DNA of 51,970 bases from Bacteroidales bacterium (GTDB lineage Bacteria; Bacteroidota; Bacteroidia; Bacteroidales; UBA932): positions 1 through 51,970 of the forward strand of contig JAFZWC010000069.1 of NCBI GenBank assembly GCA_017617475.1, read 5' to 3'. A program made the position numbers and the translations under genes. The notes beneath the pieces were generated by a model. That model saw only the letters and a program-made list of their open reading frames with translations. It had not been told where the DNA came from and ran no database searches. This document shows, one piece after another, positions 16,895 to 24,673 of this stretch. Within the stretch, counting starts at the first letter, position 1. Each line of letters begins with the position of its first letter.

Positions 16895-16934
16895 CAAATT
16901 ATGAGCCAAAGGCTCTCTGCTGACAAATTGGCAG
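16895..16934 (-). promoter_or_regulatory. htpG promoter with candidate chaperone element (CTGNCA-N3-TGNCAG)
   Basis: On the minus strand CTGCCAATTTGTCAG (16934-16920) is followed after exactly 21 nt by TTTG (16898-16895) within ATAATTTG. The inferred start is near 16891. The same imperfect dyad with the same 21-nt spacing to TTTG lies upstream of grpE. The element covers the -33 region, so it could be an operator or the recognition site of an alternative sigma factor. A small hairpin (GAGCC/GGCTC, 16903-16915) lies in the spacer. Confidence 0.5.
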
Positions 16935-16941
16935 AATCGGC

Positions 16942-16959
16942 GTTTCGCTAGCGCGAAAC
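16942..16959. other. Palindrome spanning the stop codon of the pectinase-like gene
   Basis: GTTTCGCGCTAGCGAAAC on the minus strand: a 7-bp stem with loop GCTA, which carries the first bases of the TAG stop (16948-16950). No T-run follows, so it is not a standard terminator. Confidence 0.4.
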
Positions 16960-18057
16960 TGTGACATTCTTGATAGTGATCTTCTGAAATCCCTGGTCGT
17001 TCCAGCTGACCACGGGGAGGGCGGCGCCGGTGAGACCGGTGGCCTGGATGTCTTCCAGGGTCAGGTCTTCGGCCACGGAGCCTTCCCGTACGGAACAGCC
17101 CACGGGGGAGGAGAGGCAGAACATGTTGAGGTCGTGCAGCCAGATGCCCCGGGCGGTGCCCTCGGCCCTGCCCCAGGCGCCGGGTTCCAGTTCTATGCCG
17201 AAGAGCATGTTGTTGCGGCGGGCTTCTCCGCTGGTACGGTGCGGGTAAACGCCCGGGCCGTGGAGCACGCAGGCGCGGACTTCCACGCCGTCCGAAGGCA
17301 TAATCATGCGGATGCCGTTGCAGGAGGAGTTGATGTCGCAGCCTTCGATGAGCATGTTGTTCCAGTAGCCGCCGGCTATGCTGTCGTCCCCGGTCTGGAA
17401 CTTGCAGCGGCGGATGACGCCGTTCTCGCAGCCGCGGATGTGGATGCCGTCCCAGCCTTCGGTAATGAACAGGTCTTCAAAGACAGGATTAACCAGCGCG
17501 TAGCCCAGAAAAGCGTAATTGGCCGCGCGGGTAATTTGCACGCCGCTCATGCGGAAGTTCTCCGCTTCGGCCACTATTATGGTGTGCGGGCCGCGCATGT
17601 TTTCTTCGCCCCTTTCGTCAAATACGTGTATGCCGTCAATGGTGCCCTTGCCTGTGATGGAGGCATTGACCACGCCGTCGCCGATGAGGAAGGCCTTCAT
17701 CCACTGGCGGTCGTTCACACAGTTGGAATTGGCTGTTCCGTTTCCGCTGTCATAGCGCGTCAGGTCGTGTTTGGGGATGTAGGGCTGGTAGGCATCGGGG
17801 TCTTCCACACCCTGCAGCACCGCTCCTTCTTCCAGGTGCAGGTCCACGTTGTCCCTCAGATAGAGGGTGGCCGACGGAAAAGTACCTGCCGGGATAACCA
17901 CCTGTCCTCCACCCGACTCGGAGCAAAGGTCCAGGGCCTCCTGGATGGCTTCGGTGGAGACGACGCCCGGCACGGCGCCATAATCGGTAACCACGAATAC
18001 GGCCGGTGAGGTGCAGGCTGCGGCCAGCAGCATCAGGAAGGGAAGGAGACGTTTCAT
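16948..18057 (-). CDS. Pectinase-like (GH28-type) right-handed beta-helix lipoprotein
   Basis: A 369-residue exported lipoprotein with signal peptide MKRLLPFLMLLAAAC (lipobox ends at Cys15). It starts with 'VTDYGAVPGVVSTEAIQEAL' and '.GGGQVVIPAGTFPSATLYL', the usual opening of polygalacturonase-like beta-helix enzymes. Candidate catalytic carboxylates lie in 'EGWDGIHIRGCENG' and 'FQTGDDSIAGGYWNN', the latter in the place of the GH28 Asp-Asp pair. The canonical GHG and RIK motifs are not clear ('NGIRMI' is nearest), so activity on galacturonans is uncertain. Its start overlaps the hutI stop by 4 nt, so it is translationally coupled to the histidine-degradation operon, an unexpected partner. 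Confidence 0.75.
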   Translation of the reverse strand: MKRLLPFLMLLAAACTSPAVFVVTDYGAVPGVVSTEAIQEALDLCSESGGGQVVIPAGTFPSATLYLRDNVDLHLEEGAVLQGVEDPDAYQPYIPKHDLTRYDSGNGTANSNCVNDRQWMKAFLIGDGVVNASITGKGTIDGIHVFDERGEENMRGPHTIIVAEAENFRMSGVQITRAANYAFLGYALVNPVFEDLFITEGWDGIHIRGCENGVIRRCKFQTGDDSIAGGYWNNMLIEGCDINSSCNGIRMIMPSDGVEVRACVLHGPGVYPHRTSGEARRNNMLFGIELEPGAWGRAEGTARGIWLHDLNMFCLSSPVGCSVREGSVAEDLTLEDIQATGLTGAALPVVSWNDQGFQKITIKNVTVSR

Positions 18058-19256
18058 AGGATGATTTGACGGATGAAAGGGGTCTGGTACTGATAGGCTA
18101 TTTTGGTGAGGTCCCAGCCGGGCTCCGTAAGGATGAGCGCGGCTTTTTTGCCCCGGGTGACGGACCCGTAATCGCGGCTAACGCCCATGGCGTAAGCGCT
18201 GTTGAGGGTGACGGCGTTGAAGGCTTCCACGGGGGTGAGGCGCATCTTGATGCAACCCTGGGCCATCACGAAGCGCATGTCGCCGGAAGGGGAGGAGCCG
18301 GGGTTGTAGTCGCTGGCCAGCGCCACGCCCAGTCCGGCTTTGATAAAGTCTTTGGCCCTGCCATAGGGCAGGCCCAGGAAGAAGGAAGAGCCGGGGAGCA
18401 TGGTGGGCATGGTCCACGTTCCTTTCAGGGCCTCAATCTCGGCATCGGTGGTGCGCTCCAGGTGGTCTACGGACAGGGCCAGATGCTTCACGCCCACCTG
18501 CACGCCGCCGCTCACGGCCAGTTCGTTGGCGTGAATCTTGGGGGTGAGCAGATGCCTGGCGGCCGATAAGATACGGTCCGTATCCTCCACCGTGAAAAAG
18601 CCCTCGTCGCAGAAGACATCCACGAAATCGGCATATTCGGCAGCCTGCGGAATCAGGTCAATCACGGCCTGGACATACTCTTCATGGGTATAGCCCCGTC
18701 CCACGGCATGAGCCCCCAGGAAGGTGCTTTTGACGGTGGCGGGAACCGTTTGGCCGATGCGGCGGATCACGCGCAGCATCTTGAGTTCATCGGCCGGATT
18801 GAGTCCATAACCGCTCTTGATTTCCAGCGCTACGGTGCCCTTCGCCATCATCTCCTCCACCCGGCGTATCGACTGTGCATACAGGTCATCCTCGGAGGTA
18901 TTGTGCAGCAGGTCGGCCGAATTCAGGATGCCGCCGCCCCGCGCCGCGATCTCTTCATAACTGAGGCCGTTGATCTTGTCCAGGAACTCTCCGTCCCGGC
19001 TCCCGGCATATACCACATGTGTATGGCTGTCGCAAAACCCCGGCATCAAGAGGCCTCCGGCTGCGTCTACAGATTCTTCGCTTCGCTCAGAATGACAAGA
19101 AGGACTTCCGGTGCCAAAATCGACGATCCGGCCGTCCTCGATGGCCAGCCATGCATTTTCCAGCATGCCGGTTTCGCCCTGCGCGGCTCCCTCTACACGG
19201 AGGACGCCTTCGGGCTGGATGCCTGCCAGCAGACCTATGTTATAGATAACTTTCAT
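18054..19256 (-). CDS. hutI: Imidazolonepropionase
   Basis: A 400-residue metal-dependent amidohydrolase for the third step of histidine degradation, opening 4-imidazolone-5-propionate to N-formimidoyl-L-glutamate. Metal-site motifs are 'PGFCDSHTHVVYAGSRDGEF', 'EIKSGYGL', 'FLGAHAV', 'KIHANELA' and 'ASDYNPGSSPS', all intact. Residues 54-62 (CHSERSEES) are encoded by a complete 27-bp REP-like repeat inserted in frame, between the N-terminal beta-sandwich and the 'VDAAGGLLMPG' segment. This is a tolerant surface position and the reading frame is preserved. It overlaps the hutH end by 17 nt and the downstream pectinase-like gene by 4 nt, indicating one operon. Confidence 0.95.
   Translation of the reverse strand: MKVIYNIGLLAGIQPEGVLRVEGAAQGETGMLENAWLAIEDGRIVDFGTGSPSCHSERSEESVDAAGGLLMPGFCDSHTHVVYAGSRDGEFLDKINGLSYEEIAARGGGILNSADLLHNTSEDDLYAQSIRRVEEMMAKGTVALEIKSGYGLNPADELKMLRVIRRIGQTVPATVKSTFLGAHAVGRGYTHEEYVQAVIDLIPQAAEYADFVDVFCDEGFFTVEDTDRILSAARHLLTPKIHANELAVSGGVQVGVKHLALSVDHLERTTDAEIEALKGTWTMPTMLPGSSFFLGLPYGRAKDFIKAGLGVALASDYNPGSSPSGDMRFVMAQGCIKMRLTPVEAFNAVTLNSAYAMGVSRDYGSVTRGKKAALILTEPGWDLTKIAYQYQTPFIRQIIL
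19071..19097 (-). repeat. REP-like palindromic repeat, copy 5, in frame inside hutI
   Basis: Exactly 27 bp (nine codons), read as CHSERSEES in the hutI frame. It matches the copy in the htpG leader base for base over this length. Confidence 0.9.
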
Positions 19257-20724
19257 TCCTGATAAAGTCTACCGATTTGGCTATGAGGGGACTCATGTAG
19301 GTGTCGGTTTGGACGAAGGGGACCAGCTGGCGGTAGTCGGCGAAGATGCGTTCCAGTTTGGGAGAGGACTTGAGAGGCCGGCGGAACTCCAGCGCCTGGG
19401 CGGCGTTGAAGAGCTCGATGGCCAGCACAGTCTCCACATTGTCCACCACGCGTACCAGCTTGGTGGCGCTGTTGGAACCCATGGAAACGTGGTCTTCCTG
19501 GCCCTGGGACGACGGAATGGAGTCGCAGGAGGCGGGCCAGCACAGGCCTTTGTTCTGGGATACGATGCTGGCGGCGGTGTACTGCGGAATCATGAAACCG
19601 CTGTTGAGACCGGGTTCGGTGACCAGGTATTTGGGCAGGCCACGGAGGCCATGGATAAGCTGGTACGTACGGCGCTCGGAAATGCTGGCCAGTTCGCTCA
19701 TGGCAATGGCCAGGGAATCCATGGGAATGGCAATGGGCTCGCCGTGGAAGTTACCGGCCGATATCACCATGTCTTCGTCGGGGAAGATGTTGGGGTTGTC
19801 GGTGGCCGAGTTGATCTCGTTCTCAATCACGGACTTGACATACAGGATATTGTCCTTGACGGCGCCGTGCACCTGCGGGATGCAGCGGAAGCTGTAGGGG
19901 TCCTGTACATGCTCCTTGGGGCGGCGGATAAGTTCGCTGCCTTCCAGCACTTCCATGAACTTTTCTCCGGTGAGGATTTGTCCGGTGTGGGGGCGCAGCT
20001 GGTGTGTGAGGGGCAGGAAGGGCTCGATGCGGCCGTCGTAGGCGTCCAGGGACATGGCGCCGATGAGGTCGGCCCAGCGGCTCAGACGCATGCTCTTGAG
20101 GATGCTCCAGATGGCGTGGGCGCTCATGAACTGGGTGCCGTTCAGAAGGGCCAGGCCTTCCTTGGACTGGAGCGTGATGGGCTCCCAGCCCTTTTCTTTC
20201 CAGACATCGGCCGCCTGGCGGATTTCCCCTTTATACAGGACTTCACCCATGCCGATGAGCGGCAGGCACATGTGCGCCAGGGGGGCAAGGTCTCCGGAGG
20301 CGCCCAGGGAACCCTGCTGGTAAACGACGGGCAACACGTCCTCGTTGAACATGTCCATGAGGCGCTGCACGGTAACCAGCTGGGCGCCGGAATGGCCGTA
20401 GGAGAGGTTCTGCACCTTCAGGAGCAGCATGAGCTTCACAATTTCCGGACGCACTTTCTCGCCGGTGCCGCAGGCGTGGGACATCACCAGGTTGTGCTGC
20501 AGCTGGCTCAGGTCCTCCTTGGGGATGGTAACGTTATACAGCGATCCGAAGCCGGTGGTTACGCCATAAATGGGGCGGTCCAGGTCTTCCATCTTGCGGT
20601 CCAGGTAGGCTCGGCATTTGACAATGGCGTCTACGGCTTCCTGTGATAGTGTCAGTTTTTCCTTGTTGTCTAAGATTTCTTTTACTCTCTCCAGGGAGAG
20701 ATGAGCTTTTGATATTGTATGCAT
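19240..20724 (-). CDS. hutH: Histidine ammonia-lyase
   Basis: A 494-residue enzyme that deaminates L-histidine to trans-urocanate and ammonia, the first step of the pathway. The Ala-Ser-Gly triad that cyclises to the MIO cofactor is residues 142-144 in 'GSLGASGDLAPLAHMCLPLIG'. Other family marks are 'YGVTTGFGSLYN', 'QDPYSFRCIPQVHGA', 'NSATDNPNIFPDED', 'GNFHGEPIAIPMD' and 'SSQGQEDHVSMGS'. Length is normal for the family. The start ATG at 20722-20724 lies 4 nt after an inverted pair of REP-like repeats, which fills the whole gap from hutU. No convincing ribosome-binding site can be seen apart from the repeat. Confidence 0.97.
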   Translation of the reverse strand: MHTISKAHLSLERVKEILDNKEKLTLSQEAVDAIVKCRAYLDRKMEDLDRPIYGVTTGFGSLYNVTIPKEDLSQLQHNLVMSHACGTGEKVRPEIVKLMLLLKVQNLSYGHSGAQLVTVQRLMDMFNEDVLPVVYQQGSLGASGDLAPLAHMCLPLIGMGEVLYKGEIRQAADVWKEKGWEPITLQSKEGLALLNGTQFMSAHAIWSILKSMRLSRWADLIGAMSLDAYDGRIEPFLPLTHQLRPHTGQILTGEKFMEVLEGSELIRRPKEHVQDPYSFRCIPQVHGAVKDNILYVKSVIENEINSATDNPNIFPDEDMVISAGNFHGEPIAIPMDSLAIAMSELASISERRTYQLIHGLRGLPKYLVTEPGLNSGFMIPQYTAASIVSQNKGLCWPASCDSIPSSQGQEDHVSMGSNSATKLVRVVDNVETVLAIELFNAAQALEFRRPLKSSPKLERIFADYRQLVPFVQTDTYMSPLIAKSVDFIRNESYL

Positions 20725-20728
20725 ATAC

Positions 20729-20788
20729 AGATTCTTCGGCCTTCGGCCTCAGAATGACAATTGTCATCCTGAGCGCAGCGAAGGATCT
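20729..20788. repeat. Inverted pair of REP-like repeats (copies 6 and 7) between hutU and hutH
   Basis: Copy 6 (20729-20759, minus) has outer stem ATTCT/AGAAT and core GGCCGAAGGCC. Copy 7 (20762-20788, plus) has outer stem ATCCT/AGGAT and core GCGCAGC. They meet head to head (ACAATTGT at the junction), making a larger palindrome. The pair occupies the whole hutU-hutH gap. The different stems in the two halves keep pairing within each copy. Confidence 0.85.
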
Positions 20789-20789
20789 C

Positions 20790-22784
20790 CTATTGGTTTA
20801 TAGTTTTTCTTAATAAGTCTTCGTCGGCGATAGTAGGGAGGGTTACTTTCAGTTGCGGGGTGCGGGCCATTTCGCGTTCTATGGCGAAGCGGGCTCCGGC
20901 GTTGCGGGCCCAGGAGCGGCGGGCTATGCCGTTGTTCACGTCCCAGAACAGCATTTCGCGAATGTGACGGGCGCTGTCCTCGGAGCCGTCTATCACCATG
21001 CCGAAGCCGCCGTTGATGACCTCGCCCCAGCCCACGCCACCGCCGTTGTGGATGGATACCCACGTGGCGCCGCGGAAGCCGTCGCCGATGACGTTCTGTA
21101 CGGCCATATCGGCACAGAACTGGCTGCCGTCATAGATATTGGAGGTTTCGCGGAAGGGGGAGTCGGTGCCGGAGACGTCGTGATGGTCGCGGCCCAGGAC
21201 CACCGGGCCCTCCAGTTCGCCCTTGCGGATGGCTTCGTTGAAGGCCAGGGCAATCTGGGTTCGGCCTTCGCAGTCGGCATACAGGATGCGGGCCTGGGAA
21301 CCCACCACCAGGTTATTGCGGCCGGCTTCCTCTATCCAGTGGATGTTGTCGCGCATCTGGCCGGCAATCTCTTCGGGGGAGTGGGCGGCTATCTGGCCCA
21401 GAACCCGCATGGCAATCTCGTCGGTCTTCTGCAGGTCGGAGGGCTTTTCGCTCATGCATACCCAGCGGAAGGGGCCGAAGCCATAGTCGAAGTACAGCGG
21501 TCCCATGATGTCCTGCACATAGGACGGGTAGCGGAAGCGGCCGTCGGGAAGGAGGACGTCGGCCCCCGCACGGGAACTCTCCAGGAGGAAGGCGTTGCCG
21601 TAGTCGAAGAAGTACATGCCTTCATCGGCCAGCTTGTTGATGGCGGCCACCTGCCTGCGGAGGGATTCCTGCACGGCCAGGCGGAAGGCGTCGGGGTCGT
21701 CGGCCATCATTTCCTTGGACTGTTCCAGGGTGTAGCCTACGGGGTAGTAACCGCCCGCCCAGGGGTTGTGGAGGGAGGTCTGGTCGCTGCCCAGGTCCAC
21801 GTGGATGTGTTCGGCCGCCAGGCGTTCCCACAGGTCCACCACATTTCCTACGTATGCCAGGGAAACCACTTCCTTGGCCGCGACGGCTTTCCGGATGCGG
21901 GGGATGAGTTCGTCCAGATTGGGATGCAGTTCGTCCACCCAGCCTTGCTGATAGCGCTTTTCGGCGGCCTTGGGATTAATTTCGGCCGTTACGCTCACCA
22001 CCCCGGCAATGTTGCCGGCCTTGGGCTGAGCGCCCGACATCCCGCCCAGACCGGCCGTTACAAAGAGCTTTCCGGAAGGGCTTCCACCCTGCTTGCGGGC
22101 TGCATTCATCACCGTGATGGTGGTGCCGTGCACAATGCCCTGGGGGCCGATGTACATGTAGCTGCCGGCCGTCATCTGGCCGTATTGCGAGACGCCCAGG
22201 GCGTTCATGCGCTCCCAGTCGTCGGGTTTGGAGTAGTTGGGGATGACCATTCCGTTGGTCACAATCACGCGCGGGGCGTCCTTGTGGCTGGGGAAAAGGC
22301 CCAGCGGATGCCCGGAGTACATCACCAGCGTCTGCTCGTCCGTCATGGTGGCCAGGTATTGCATGACCAGCCGGTACTGCGCCCAGTTCTGGAAGATGGC
22401 CCCGTTGCCGCCATAGATGATGAGCTCGTGCGGATGCTGCGCCACGCGGGGATCCAGGTTGTTCTGGATCATGGCCATGATGGCCGCCGCCTGCCGGCTC
22501 CTGGCCGGATACTCGTCCACAGGCCTTGCATACATCTTATAGGAAGGCCGATACCGGTACATATAGATGCGCCCGTAGGCCTTAAGTTCAGCGGCAAATT
22601 CCGGCGCCAGCGCCTCATGCAACTCTTTCGGGAAATACCGAAGCGCGTTCTTCAGCGCCAGCACTTTCTGCTCCGCCGTAAGGATATCCTTCCGCTTGGG
22701 AGCATGGTTAATCTCCAAATCATAGGGCTTGGCCTCCGGCAGTCCCGCCGGAATCCCTTGCAATATCTCTTCTTGGAATGTCAT
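20790..22784 (-). CDS. hutU: Urocanate hydratase
   Basis: A 664-residue NAD-dependent urocanase that hydrates urocanate to imidazolonepropionate, the second step of histidine degradation. Family marks include 'YGGNGAIFQNWAQYRLVMQY', 'VMYSGHPLGLFPSHKDAPRV', 'QYGQMTAGSYMYIGPQGIVH', 'GLGGMSGAQPKA' and 'VGSQARILYAD'. This is the long form usual in Bacteroidales (the proteobacterial form is about 550 residues). The ATG at 22782-22784 (MTFQEEILQGIPAGLPEAKP) is chosen over one at 22829, because the longer reading would start inside the inverted-repeat element. It follows ftcD after a 120-bp hairpin element. Confidence 0.96.
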   Translation of the reverse strand: MTFQEEILQGIPAGLPEAKPYDLEINHAPKRKDILTAEQKVLALKNALRYFPKELHEALAPEFAAELKAYGRIYMYRYRPSYKMYARPVDEYPARSRQAAAIMAMIQNNLDPRVAQHPHELIIYGGNGAIFQNWAQYRLVMQYLATMTDEQTLVMYSGHPLGLFPSHKDAPRVIVTNGMVIPNYSKPDDWERMNALGVSQYGQMTAGSYMYIGPQGIVHGTTITVMNAARKQGGSPSGKLFVTAGLGGMSGAQPKAGNIAGVVSVTAEINPKAAEKRYQQGWVDELHPNLDELIPRIRKAVAAKEVVSLAYVGNVVDLWERLAAEHIHVDLGSDQTSLHNPWAGGYYPVGYTLEQSKEMMADDPDAFRLAVQESLRRQVAAINKLADEGMYFFDYGNAFLLESSRAGADVLLPDGRFRYPSYVQDIMGPLYFDYGFGPFRWVCMSEKPSDLQKTDEIAMRVLGQIAAHSPEEIAGQMRDNIHWIEEAGRNNLVVGSQARILYADCEGRTQIALAFNEAIRKGELEGPVVLGRDHHDVSGTDSPFRETSNIYDGSQFCADMAVQNVIGDGFRGATWVSIHNGGGVGWGEVINGGFGMVIDGSEDSARHIREMLFWDVNNGIARRSWARNAGARFAIEREMARTPQLKVTLPTIADEDLLRKTINQ

Positions 22785-22796
22785 ATCAAATACTCT

Positions 22797-22916
22797 AATG
22801 AGGTATATCTCTTCACAAACCTTAGCCACCCTCGGCTATTAGAGGGAGGGGCCCGCCGCTATGCGGTGGGAGGGCTGTAGCGAAGCGAAGGGGTTTGTGA
22901 AGAGATATACCTCATT
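22797..22916. repeat. 120-bp element with 25-bp perfect inverted ends between ftcD and hutU
   Basis: Arms 22797-22821 and 22892-22916 are perfectly complementary over 25 bp. The 70-bp interior holds further stems: CCCTC with GAGGG (about 22829-22846) and CCCGCCGC with GCGGTGGG around TAT (about 22852-22870), then an AGCGAAGCGAAGG tail. On the plus strand the right arm runs into TTTTTT, so it would look like a terminator for antisense transcription. On the coding (minus) strand it forms a long hairpin in the ftcD-hutU message. The length and perfect ends suggest a MITE-like insertion; no clear target duplication is seen. Confidence 0.8.
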
Positions 22917-22918
22917 TT

Positions 22919-24610
22919 TTATAATTCTATGTGGTTATTAACTTCTTCCAGAACTTGTTTCTCCAGAGCTTCGGCCTGGGAAACAATCTCGTCGGCACGG
23001 GCCAGTAGAGGCTGGGCAGGGGTTTTGTCCTGAAGGCCGGCGCAGTTGATGCGCACGTTGAGGCGGGCACCTTTGATGCCGGCTACGGCGGCCAGGGCGG
23101 CTACTCCGGCGTCGGAGGCCGATGCAGGATTGCCGCTTTGGGCCATCTGGAGGGCCAACGGCAGAGCCTTGAGGGCGGCTTCCATGGTGCGGAGCGGCAC
23201 CTGGGCGGCGTAGAGGGTGGCCTGCTCCAGCGCGGCGGCCCGGGCGGCTTTCTCTTCGGCCGTGCCCTTGGGCATGGAGAAGCAGTCCATGATGCGGTTG
23301 AAGGCGGCCGTGTCCTCGTCAATGAGGTCCAGCAGTTCGTTCACCAGCACCTGGCCCTTTTCGGCCACGTCGGAGAACTCTTTCCAGCGGGCGTCCCAGC
23401 CGCGTTTGTGGGCGCTCAGGTTGGCTACCATGGTGGCCAGGGCGGCGCCGAAGGCTCCCATGCAGGCCGATATGGACCCGCCACCCGGGGCGGCGGACTC
23501 GGAAGCCGTCTCACGGGTGAAGCCTTCCACCGTCATCTGGGCCAGGCCCTTCTTCTCTCCTTCAATGAGGTATTCGATTACCTTTTCCTTGGGGTTGAAG
23601 GGCTTGAGGTCGTCCAGGGACATGGATTTGACGGCAATCTTGACTATTTCCTCTTCGCTCACGCCCAGGGAACGCTGCTGCTTTTCCAGATAGAACTGGC
23701 CGGCCTCTACCAGGACGCGTTTGGGAACCAGGCCCACAATCTCGGCCCCGGTGACCTTCAGGCCCCGGGCGGCTGCAGCGCGGGATACTTCCTCGTAGGC
23801 CACATGCAGGGGAGTGGCGTCAATGTCCGTGATGTTCATGGACACCTGGGCAATACCGTATTCGTCTATGTACCAGCCGATGGCCTTGCAGCCCTTGAGG
23901 GTGCCGGGAATCCAGATCTGGTTGCCGTCGGCGTCCTTCAGGAGCTTGCCGGTGAGGGAACCGCCCTCGCGGGCCTTGCGGCCTTTTTCGCGCACGTCAA
24001 AGGCCACGGCCATGGCGCGGCGGGTGCTGGTGGTGTTGAGGTTGAAGTTCACGGCCACCAGGAAGCCGCGGGCACCCACGTTGCTGGCGCCGGATTTTTG
24101 GGCCACCTGGTCCCATACGCCGCCGAAGTCCGGTTTGCGGGCCGGATCGGCCATTTTTTCCGGAAGAGCCTCATATTCTCCTTCGCGGCATACGGCCAGG
24201 TTCTTACGCTCCGGCTTGAAGGCGGCGGCTTCGTAGCAGTAGCAGGGGATGCCCAGTTCCTTGTACATCCTTTCGGCCAGTTTTCTGGCCAGGGCCGCAC
24301 ACTCTTCCAGAGTGATGCCGGCTACCGGAATAAGGGGCAGTACGTCCGTGGCGCCGCTGCGGGGATGGGCCCCGTGATGCTGGCGCATGTCTATGAGTTC
24401 CTGCGCCTTGGCGGCTCCGCGGAATGCGGCCTCGCAAACGGGCTCGGGCTCTCCCACAAACGTGACCACCGTGCGGTTGGTAGCTTCCCCGGGGTCTACG
24501 TCCAGTACCTGGACTCCTTCTACGGTTCTGATGGCGGCTACAATGGCCTCAATGACACCTTTATCCCTTCCCTCACTATAGTTGGGAACACATTCGATGA
24601 GTTGTTTCAT
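22919..24610 (-). CDS. ftcD: Bifunctional glutamate formimidoyltransferase / formimido-THF cyclodeaminase
   Basis: A 563-residue fusion that takes the formimino group from N-formimidoylglutamate (product of HutI) to tetrahydrofolate, then releases ammonia to give 5,10-methenyl-THF. The formiminotransferase part covers about residues 1-325 ('MKQLIECVPNYSEGRDKGVI', 'DPGEATNRTVVTFVG', 'QHHGAHPRSGATDVLPLIPV'). The cyclodeaminase part covers about 345-563 ('SESAAPGGGSISACMGAFGA', 'DEDTAAFNRIMDCFSMPKGT'). This is the same domain order as the animal FTCD enzyme; many bacteria have two genes. It is the first gene of the hut operon, behind a -7-like box at 24633-24640, and is divergent from the export operon. 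Confidence 0.96.
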   Translation of the reverse strand: MKQLIECVPNYSEGRDKGVIEAIVAAIRTVEGVQVLDVDPGEATNRTVVTFVGEPEPVCEAAFRGAAKAQELIDMRQHHGAHPRSGATDVLPLIPVAGITLEECAALARKLAERMYKELGIPCYCYEAAAFKPERKNLAVCREGEYEALPEKMADPARKPDFGGVWDQVAQKSGASNVGARGFLVAVNFNLNTTSTRRAMAVAFDVREKGRKAREGGSLTGKLLKDADGNQIWIPGTLKGCKAIGWYIDEYGIAQVSMNITDIDATPLHVAYEEVSRAAAARGLKVTGAEIVGLVPKRVLVEAGQFYLEKQQRSLGVSEEEIVKIAVKSMSLDDLKPFNPKEKVIEYLIEGEKKGLAQMTVEGFTRETASESAAPGGGSISACMGAFGAALATMVANLSAHKRGWDARWKEFSDVAEKGQVLVNELLDLIDEDTAAFNRIMDCFSMPKGTAEEKAARAAALEQATLYAAQVPLRTMEAALKALPLALQMAQSGNPASASDAGVAALAAVAGIKGARLNVRINCAGLQDKTPAQPLLARADEIVSQAEALEKQVLEEVNNHIEL

Positions 24611-24632
24611 GGTCTCAGTTTTAATGCGACCC

Positions 24633-24640
24633 TAAAGTTA
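24633..24640 (-). promoter_or_regulatory. -7-like box of the hut operon
   Basis: The minus strand reads TAACTTTA, one base from TAnnTTTG, 22 nt before the ftcD start. It is the only candidate in the 63-bp divergent gap, and no operator dyad was seen. Confidence 0.4.
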
Positions 24641-24662
24641 CGAATAATATTACATTTTTTAC

Positions 24663-24670
24663 TATATTTG
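24663..24670 (+). promoter_or_regulatory. -7 promoter box of the export operon
   Basis: TATATTTG (TAnnTTTG) ends only 3 nt before the ATG of the first gene, so the mRNA would be leaderless or start inside the gene. Confidence 0.5.
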
Positions 24671-24673
24671 TGC

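Noticed and set aside
14936..16951. Long open frame (671 codons) on the strand opposite htpG
   Set aside because: It lies opposite a certain gene, its product is low in recognisable motifs and rich in Val, Gly, Leu and His as expected from antisense of GC-biased codons.
22785..22829. Earlier start codon for hutU at 22829
   Set aside because: It would place the N-terminus inside the inverted-repeat element; urocanase homology starts at the later ATG (22784).
23138..24673. Upstream extension of the HlyD-type adaptor frame back across ftcD
   Set aside because: The first 500 or so codons are antisense to ftcD. The adaptor has its own promoter box and start codon at 24674.
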